Source: Deltaproteobacteria bacterium (GTDB lineage: Bacteria > Desulfobacterota > Desulfarculia > Adiutricales > Adiutricaceae). Taken from it: a stretch of DNA of 5,905 nt. Below the pieces are notes generated by a model that made no database searches, had not been told where the DNA came from, and worked only from the letters and a program-made list of their open reading frames with translations. Shown here piece by piece: positions 1-4,420 of this stretch. The stretch spans positions 1 to 5,905 of the forward strand of contig JAITJP010000426.1 of the NCBI GenBank assembly GCA_031278835.1. Direction: 5' to 3'. How positions within the stretch are numbered: the first letter of the stretch is position 1; each line of letters begins with the position of its first letter. The position numbers and the translations under genes are program-made.

Positions 1-533
1 GTCGCAAGCCTGATTCGTCCCAAATTTTTCAGGTCAGGAGACAGTTCAGTCGCGAGAATGATCAGCGCCTTCTTTTCCGCTCCTCTCCCAGGTTTGCCTT
101 TCTCAGGGCCGCCGTAATACGTCTCGTCCACCTCAACTACTGGCGTTAGCTTTTCACGTTCGAACCTGACCATTGTTCTTCGCAGCTTATGGAGGATATT
201 CCAGGTAGTGGAGCGATCCAAACCAATGGTTCTGGCAAGGCCAGTTGCGTTTGACCCGTATTTTTGCGACGTGATGGACCAGGCTATTTTTAACCAACTC
301 TTTAATGGGGCCCTAGTGTCTTGAAATATAGTACCAACCAATGGCCTGACCTTATGGCCACAGGCAGAACACTCCAAAACAAGGCCATTGTGGTTACGCC
401 ACAGATTACGACTAAAACAAATTGGGCAGGTGGGCCCATCGGGCCACCTGACAGATATGATATACTCAACGCAATCCTTTTCAGTTTTAAACAACTCCTC
501 GAATTCGTGGTCTGTATTTGGAAACTCGATCAT
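1..533 (-). CDS. IS1595-family (ISXO2-like) transposase, N-terminal part, cut by window edge
   Basis: This is the transposase of an IS1595-family insertion sequence, which moves the element by DDE-type chemistry. The 177 codons read here from ATG at 533 have no stop or frameshift, and the gene continues past the left edge. A zinc ribbon is formed by C36-P-I-C39 and C55-S-A-C58 and is followed by a basic linker. Residues about 75-125 form a helix-turn-helix-like segment (TGLARTIGLDRSTTWNIL). The motif VEVDETYYGG starts the catalytic domain, with D136 as the probable first catalytic Asp. The other acidic residues would lie outside the window. Family members are usually about 220-320 aa, so more than half is probably present. 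The ATG is preceded by AAGGA 11 nt upstream. There is no sign of decay in the visible part, so the copy may be intact. An open plus-strand frame opposite it (321-608) is a shadow. The family call is by motif recognition. Confidence 0.9.
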   Translation of the reverse strand, partial: MIEFPNTDHEFEELFKTEKDCVEYIISVRWPDGPTCPICFSRNLWRNHNGLVLECSACGHKVRPLVGTIFQDTRAPLKSWLKIAWSITSQKYGSNATGLARTIGLDRSTTWNILHKLRRTMVRFEREKLTPVVEVDETYYGGPEKGKPGRGAEKKALIILATELSPDLKNLGRIRLA

Positions 534-544
534 ATTTTTGGTAT

Positions 545-549
545 TCCTT
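545..549 (-). promoter_or_regulatory. Shine-Dalgarno site of the transposase
   Basis: AAGGA on the minus strand lies 11 nt before the ATG at 533. It supports that ATG as the start. No other Met codon in the frame is compatible with keeping the whole zinc ribbon. Confidence 0.5.
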
Positions 550-568
550 ATATACTAGGACTTTTTAA

Positions 569-590
569 TCGGCCTCTCAGATATGGCCGA
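569..590. repeat. 6-bp inverted repeat, 10-nt loop, at the presumed IS end
   Basis: TCGGCC (569-574) and GGCCGA (585-590) are perfect reverse complements separated by TCTCAGATAT. The position just upstream of the transposase gene suggests a terminal or subterminal transposase site or a structured leader. Neither role can be shown from one end of the element. Confidence 0.45.
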
Positions 591-703
591 CACAGTATGG
601 ACATTTAAGAAATTATATCATTCTATAATTATGAAAGCAATCATCATGCCAATATGATTTTAATGAAATTTTAAACATTATTCAAAATGCCTAAATAACA
701 AGG

Positions 704-760
704 TCCTCCCTTAATCGCTAAAGCCATTCGAGGAATTTTTTTTCCTCCCCTAATCGCTAA
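704..760. repeat. Two-copy direct repeat, 18 bp, 39-bp period
   Basis: TCCTCCCTTAATCGCTAA at 704-721 recurs at 743-760 with a single T-to-C change at the eighth base. The 21 bp between the copies include GAGGAA and TTCCTC (730-735 and 742-747) around a T-run, a small hairpin that overlaps the second copy. Two copies are too few for a CRISPR array. A regulator site pair or a dispersed intergenic repeat is possible. Confidence 0.7.
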
Positions 761-1248
761 CCCCAGATTAATTTATTTTTTTTGGCGTTCACATGCTTAC
801 TCTTAGCCTTTCCAGTTTGCCTAGGTCCGAAAAAACGCCGAGCTTTTTAAGGGCTCTATGGCGCCATAAACAGCCCCGTAAACGTGTCTAGGATGGCCGT
901 AGAGCTTTTGAAAATGAACATTAGGTATTTTGGGCCGTCTAGCCAAGCCAAGAGCCTTAGAGAGGCTTAGGACGGGTTTTAATGTTTGGTGTAATAAACT
1001 CAAGGACAACTTTTTTTTAAAACAAATGAATCCCCAGTTGTTGGCAAGGGTCAAGGCGCTCAAACCTTCCCAGTCCAGTTGCCGGGCATTTACCAGGCAA
1101 GTCGAGATGGCCTCCGATTCTTCCCGTAAGAGAGCGCTTTAAACCAAACCTTAACGGACAGCTCCCCTTGGGTCTTTCATGGGCCGATCCCGACAAAAAG
1201 TTAAAAGTTAAAGCTTCCACCACCCCTTAAAAGCTAAAAAATCATTTT

Positions 1249-1437
1249 TTAAAATATCTCAACATGATTCAAAAAAAGCTTAACCAGCCGCTCAGGGTAG
1301 CCAGCCTGTTCTAATCCCGGTCTCAAATCGAAATTCGGCTTGGCCTTCAAAGTCAGTCAGCTTTTCAAAAATTGGGGCTAGGTCAAGCCGGAGCATTTTA
1401 ATTTTCTGGTTAGGTCTTGGCCAACCGATAAAACCTG
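1249..1437 (-). pseudogene. Possible decayed gene end, two in-frame stops
   Basis: The last 35 codons before the TAA at 1249-1251 read as plausible protein, including LEQAGYPERLVKLFLNH, with balanced codon use. Upstream the same frame crosses TGA at 1357-1359 and TAG at 1378-1380, and still reads coding-like residues (QDLTRKLKCSG) before that. A second minus-strand frame is open over about 1298-1440 as well, which would fit a frameshifted remnant. I cannot name a family. Chance open frames in non-coding DNA remain a fair alternative. Confidence 0.25.
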
Positions 1438-1574
1438 GTTTTTTTTATTTTATTTTTAACTTAAAAACACATCTGTGTCAGTAACTGATTTATAGCCTAA
1501 AATTAAACCGCCACCTAAATGAAAAATACCCTTAGGGCTGACTCGCCGTGGAGGCTTGGGGCCTGGTTGGGGAA

Positions 1575-1647
1575 CTTGAAAGATGGGGAGTTTACGAAGA
1601 GCTCCATATTAGAGTATAATATTAATGACGAGCTCCTCGCTTTCAAG
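1575..1647. repeat. Nested inverted repeat (three arm pairs), possible structured RNA
   Basis: Three concentric arm pairs are visible. CTTGAAAG (1575-1582) pairs with CTTTCAAG (1640-1647). CGAAGAGCTC (1595-1604) pairs with GAGCTCCTCG (1630-1639) with one A-C mismatch. ATATTA (1606-1611) pairs with TAATAT (1617-1622) around a 5-nt loop. On the 3' side the two outer arms abut, so the only large bulge is 12 nt at 1583-1594. This is more pairing than expected for the local composition, but its role is unknown. Confidence 0.55.
1591..1620 (+). promoter_or_regulatory. Candidate sigma70-type promoter upstream of mtaB
   Basis: A perfect TATAAT lies at 1615-1620, with TTTACG (4 of 6 to TTGACA) at 1591-1596 and an 18-nt spacer. 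Transcription would start near 1627 and leave a leader of about 290 nt before mtaB, containing the hairpin at 1751-1791. The motif lies inside a nested inverted repeat and in AT-rich DNA where chance matches are common. Confidence 0.25.
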
Positions 1648-1680
1648 GGCCTTCAAATCTTCCCTTGGCCTCGGGATTGA

Positions 1681-1915
1681 TATCTAGCGAGGAATTTAAA
1701 GCTAATGACCATTTCTTTATAGACATAAGTATAGATAAAAGTTAGATTTAGTAAAAAAATTTTCTGATAATTTTTAGAAAATTATTTTTACCCGTTCATT
1801 AATCATGTAAAGGGTAGATTTATTTATTTTAAATTATTATTTTTATCACTAAAAACAATCAGCATTAGTAAATATAGCCAAGTCAAGTAATTTTATCACG
1901 CTTTTGAGAATGTAA
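1681..1915. other. AT-rich leader region before mtaB
   Basis: This stretch is strikingly A+T-rich compared with the genes on its right and carries no open frame of note. It should contain the mtaB promoter unless the upstream TATAAT at 1615 is used. Several weak minus-10-like words occur (for example TATAGAT at 1730-1736), but none has a convincing minus-35 partner. A short inverted repeat, TACCC at 1789-1793 and GGGTA at 1812-1816, follows the hairpin. Confidence 0.4.
1751..1791 (+). repeat. AT-rich hairpin in the mtaB leader
   Basis: GTAAAAAAATTTTCT (1751-1765) and AGAAAATTATTTTTAC (1776-1791) are reverse complements except for one extra base, separated by the 10-nt loop GATAATTTTT. The arms begin and end with GTAAAAA and TTTTTAC, so the repeat is sharply bounded. 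It lies 125 nt before the mtaB start. It could be an operator, an RNA hairpin or a weak bidirectional terminator without a GC-rich stem. Confidence 0.55.
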
Positions 1916-3199
1916 ATGAAAGCATCAATCATAAATATGGGTTGCAAGGTCAACCAGTTTGAATCCACCGCCATGCTTGAGATGCTAAAAACTCAGGGCT
2001 ATGAGTTGTCGGCCCCCAAGGACGTGGATCTGGTGGTTTTAAATACCTGCGCCGTGACTGGAAAGGCCGAGAGCGAGGCCATCAGTATCCTTAGGAGACT
2101 GCGCCGCCACAATCCCGGGGCCAAGGTCGTAGGCGTTGGTTGTCTGGCCCAGATTAACCCGGACCGCCTGCGGGGCCTGTGCGATCTGATCTTGGGCCAA
2201 AGCCAAAAATCCGCCCTCTCGGAATTATTAAACATGCCTTCCGGGACCACCCTGGTCTCGCCCAAGGCCGAGCCGGTGGGCGATCTGGGTGACCCCAAAC
2301 CCTGGAGGACCAGGGCTCTCCATAAAATCCAGGACGGCTGTGATTCTTACTGCGCTTATTGCGCCGTGCCTTTGGCCAGGGGGCCATCTCGAAGTTCGGA
2401 TCTGGAAAGAGTTTTATCCGGCCTTGAATCTTATCTGAACATGGGCGAAAAAGAAGTGGTCTTGACTGGAATCCATCTGGGCCTTTGGGGCAAAGATTTG
2501 GAACCCAGACTGGATCTCTCAACCTTGTTAAATGAAACCGACCGAGTTTTGGGTCAAAAACTAACCAACATGCGGGTTAGGTTAAGTTCCTTGGAACCGC
2601 TTGAAGTTCCAACCATCATTAACGCCCTTATGGAATTCGACTGGCTTGTCCCGCACGTTCACACGCCCATTCAAAGCGGCAGTGACTCCATTTTGACTCG
2701 CATGGGGCGGCCCTATACCAGGGAACAAGTTATTTGCTTAATCGTTAATCTCAAATTACTTATGCCCCATATTAATATTGGGACCGACATACTGGTGGGT
2801 TTTCCGGGCGAGACCGATGACAATTTCCAGGAGACCTTGGAATTAGCCGAAAAACTGCCTTTTGGCTACTTGCATGTTTTTCCTTTTTCTTCAAGGCCTG
2901 GAACCAAGGCCTCAAAGTTAAACGAACAAATCTCTCCCGAAGTCAAACGGGCCAGGGTCTCAAAACTAAAAAAACTTGACGCCGTCAAAAGGGCTGAATT
3001 TTTGGCTCCGCAAATAGGCAATTTCCGTGAAGCCATCATCGAAAATACTCCCCATCGCAGCGGCCGGTTGAAAGTTTTAACCGACAATTACATCCCGGCC
3101 TTGTTACAGCCAGACTCCAAAGCCACTCCAGGCCAGATGGTCATTATCCAATTGGGGCAATCCCAAAACCCCTATGGTCTAGCCGAGGCTTATCTTTGA
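1916..3199 (+). CDS. mtaB: tRNA (t6A37-C2) methylthiotransferase MtaB
   Basis: MtaB is a radical SAM enzyme that adds a methylthio group to C2 of N6-threonylcarbamoyladenosine at position 37 of ANN-decoding tRNAs, giving ms2t6A in the cytoplasm. The 427 residues match the family length. The N-terminal MTTase domain holds the auxiliary-cluster cysteines C10 (GCKVNQFES), C45 (NTCAVTGKAE) and C76 (GCLAQ). The radical SAM domain carries C142-X3-C146-X2-C149. Further family blocks are VVLTGIHLG, RVRLSSLEPLEV, HTPIQSGSDSILTRMGR, DILVGFPGET and HVFPFSSRPGT. The C-terminal 45 or so residues fit a TRAM-like RNA-binding domain. GCKVNQFES separates it from MiaB (usually GCQMN) and RimO (usually GCPKN). 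The ATG at 1916 has only GAGA at 1906-1909 as a weak ribosome site. It overlaps the next gene by 4 nt. No key residue is missing. Confidence 0.95.
   Translation: MKASIINMGCKVNQFESTAMLEMLKTQGYELSAPKDVDLVVLNTCAVTGKAESEAISILRRLRRHNPGAKVVGVGCLAQINPDRLRGLCDLILGQSQKSALSELLNMPSGTTLVSPKAEPVGDLGDPKPWRTRALHKIQDGCDSYCAYCAVPLARGPSRSSDLERVLSGLESYLNMGEKEVVLTGIHLGLWGKDLEPRLDLSTLLNETDRVLGQKLTNMRVRLSSLEPLEVPTIINALMEFDWLVPHVHTPIQSGSDSILTRMGRPYTREQVICLIVNLKLLMPHINIGTDILVGFPGETDDNFQETLELAEKLPFGYLHVFPFSSRPGTKASKLNEQISPEVKRARVSKLKKLDAVKRAEFLAPQIGNFREAIIENTPHRSGRLKVLTDNYIPALLQPDSKATPGQMVIIQLGQSQNPYGLAEAYL
3185..3188 (+). promoter_or_regulatory. Shine-Dalgarno site that fixes the TTG start of the downstream gene
   Basis: GAGG lies inside the last codons of mtaB, 7 nt before the TTG at 3196. 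The downstream frame has no ATG or GTG for its first 78 codons, and the first Met (codon 79) is inside the radical SAM cysteine motif. This site therefore supports TTG initiation and coupled translation. Confidence 0.65.
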
Positions 3200-4227
3200 C
3201 CCCCTCTGGCCTTACCAGCCCCTCCCATAATCCGGTTTTTAGCGACTCCAGAAACGTTTCAAAGTTTCTAGCCAAAGGCGATCCCCTGGAATTACTGGCC
3301 CAAGAAATCGGGCCTAAATTTCTCGATTACCGGAGACGCTGGGATCTAGCCAAAAGTTTTACACAAATACCACCCTTCCCCCTCCACGTTGACTACGAAA
3401 TAAAATCCCTTTGCAATTTACGCTGCCCCATGTGTCCCATGGCCACCAGAAAAGGCCCCCAAGACCAGCTCTCCCTTAGCCTGACTCAAATTAAGGAAAT
3501 GATCGACGAGGGGACCCAATACGGCCAGGCCTCGATGGGCTTTGGAGGTCTTTGGGAACCGCTCATGTCAAACGATCTGCCAGAGTTAATCGCCTATGGT
3601 CGAGATAAAGGTCTGGTTGATGTCATGTTCAATACTAACGGACTTCTTTTAAGTAAAAACTTATCAAAAGATCTTATTCAATCTGGTTTGACTCGCTTAA
3701 TGATTAGTCTTGACGCCGTAAACCCCCAAACTTACGCCCTGATGAGGCCAGGCTCAGATCTTAATCAAGTCGAAGAAAATATCCAAGATTTTATCGCCCA
3801 ACGACAAAAGGCCAAATCACGCTTGCCTTTACTGCGTTTGAGCTTTTGCTTGACTAAAATAAATCAGTCAGAGTTACCGTTTTTTCTCGAGCGCTGGGAA
3901 AACCAGGTCGATTTTTTTTCTCTCCAAAGTTACGGCCGTTTTGACGATCAAGCTCCGGCCCTTTTTCCCGATGATTTTTCTTACCCCTCCAAACCCTCCG
4001 GCCGCTGCGCCCAGCCCTTTAAACGGCTCCTAGTTCGGCACGATTCTCAGGTACTGCCTTGCTGTGATCTTTCTGGCCTAAGCTTAACTCTAGGCCAGGC
4101 CAGCCAGGGCCTTAAGCAAATTTGGACCGCCCCGACCATCTCAAATCTCAGAGAAAAACTAAAAAACTCTCCCTTTGAAGAACTGCCGCCAACCTGCCAA
4201 AAATGCCAGAGTAAATTTCAAGCCTAA
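3196..4227 (+). CDS. Radical SAM protein with SPASM-like C-terminal domain, substrate unknown
   Basis: This 343-aa protein should cleave S-adenosylmethionine at a [4Fe-4S] cluster held by C73-X3-C77-X2-C80 (CNLRCPMC). A glycine-rich strand, G117-G118-L-W-E121-P, stands where the GGEP motif usually is. LMISLDAVNPQTYALMRPGS (a SAM-binding barrel strand) follows. C-terminal cysteines C271, C289, C290, C334 and C337, together with the segment LVRHDSQVLPCCD and a Trp near LKQIW, match the SPASM auxiliary-cluster pattern in shortened form. SPASM enzymes often mature peptides or modify proteins or sugars, but no peptide precursor gene is visible here. An N-terminal extension of about 60 residues precedes the barrel and is not recognisable. 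The start is TTG, overlapping the mtaB stop as TTGA, with GAGG 7 nt upstream. Function beyond the radical SAM class cannot be assigned. Confidence 0.88.
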   Translation: MTPSGLTSPSHNPVFSDSRNVSKFLAKGDPLELLAQEIGPKFLDYRRRWDLAKSFTQIPPFPLHVDYEIKSLCNLRCPMCPMATRKGPQDQLSLSLTQIKEMIDEGTQYGQASMGFGGLWEPLMSNDLPELIAYGRDKGLVDVMFNTNGLLLSKNLSKDLIQSGLTRLMISLDAVNPQTYALMRPGSDLNQVEENIQDFIAQRQKAKSRLPLLRLSFCLTKINQSELPFFLERWENQVDFFSLQSYGRFDDQAPALFPDDFSYPSKPSGRCAQPFKRLLVRHDSQVLPCCDLSGLSLTLGQASQGLKQIWTAPTISNLREKLKNSPFEELPPTCQKCQSKFQA

Positions 4228-4320
4228 AACTTAATTACTTTAATACTCCATAATCATTTCCAACAAAATATACCCAAAAAAACCCCTCCACAAATTTCAA
4301 CCATATTTTTAACTTGACAT
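4228..4320. other. Convergent intergenic spacer
   Basis: This spacer separates the radical SAM gene from the oppositely oriented acidic-protein gene. No GC-rich hairpin with a T-run follows the plus-strand stop, so the end of the mtaB transcript is not explained. TTGACA at 4314-4319 looks like a minus-35 box but has no minus-10 partner. Confidence 0.4.
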
Positions 4321-4358
4321 AAAAAAAACCCATGGCCAGAAAACTTCTCGGCCATGGG
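4321..4358 (-). terminator. Rho-independent terminator of the minus-strand acidic-protein gene
   Basis: Read on the minus strand, CCCATGGCC (4358-4350) and GGCCATGGG (4337-4329) form a perfect 9-bp GC-rich stem with a 12-nt loop, followed directly by eight T residues (4328-4321). It lies about 60 nt past the stop codon of the minus-strand gene. On the plus strand the hairpin has no downstream T-run, so it acts mainly on minus-strand transcripts. Confidence 0.92.
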
Positions 4359-4420
4359 CCCAAAATATTACGACAAAATAATCTTCGCTCACCTAGTCAA
4401 GCGAAAACCCCCGCCGTTTT

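Larger units (their letters stand above)
1..590 (-). mobile_element. IS1595-family insertion sequence, partial; outer end imprecise
   Basis: The element is inferred from the transposase it carries. Upstream of the transposase start (533) there are only about 60 bases before sequence that looks unrelated. At 569-590 an inverted repeat, TCGGCC then 10 nt then GGCCGA, lies where the terminal region of the element would be expected. I place the end near 590 on that basis alone. The opposite terminal repeat and the target duplication lie outside the window, so the boundary cannot be confirmed. Confidence 0.5.
600..1515. other. Long intergenic stretch without a confident gene
   Basis: Both strands were read here. 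Frames are open for at most about 100 codons and none matches a family I recognise. The first part (600-790) is AT-rich and holds a direct repeat pair. The section 800-1230 is richer in G+C and has coding-like codon choice in a minus-strand frame, ending at 821-823. A further minus-strand stretch at 1249-1437 looks coding but contains stops. Short elements include TATGGCGCCATA at 857-868, a 12-bp palindrome; AAAAGTT twice in tandem at 1196-1209; and AAAAAATCATTTTTT at 1236-1250. The best reading is decayed genic DNA rather than a functional locus, but that is inference. Confidence 0.5.

Noticed and set aside
321..608. Plus-strand open frame of 95 codons
   Set aside because: It lies antisense to the transposase N-terminus, whose zinc ribbon and catalytic motif make the minus strand the coding one. 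The plus-strand peptide has no recognisable features.
704..760. CRISPR array
   Set aside because: There are only two copies of an 18-bp unit with a 21-bp gap, and no further repeats or cas genes in the window.
783..838. GGCGTT and AACGCC inverted repeat as a hairpin
   Set aside because: The arms are only 6 bp and are separated by about 45 nt, with no supporting inner pairing.
1290..1345. tRNA-like words (CTCAGGGTAGCC, then CCGGTCTCAAATC)
   Set aside because: They recall a D-arm and a T-arm, but no acceptor stem, anticodon stem or proper T-stem could be paired around them.
1415..1460. Plus-strand rho-independent terminator before the T-run near 1439-1456
   Set aside because: Only 4-bp stems such as AACC and GGTT can be drawn next to the T-run, and there is no plus-strand gene upstream.
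1999..2522. Two minus-strand open frames of about 100 and 120 codons
   Set aside because: They are shadows of mtaB, which carries all family motifs in the plus frame.
4314..4319. TTGACA as a minus-35 box on the plus strand
   Set aside because: At 16 to 18 nt downstream lies the terminator stem, not a minus-10 sequence, and no plus-strand gene follows.
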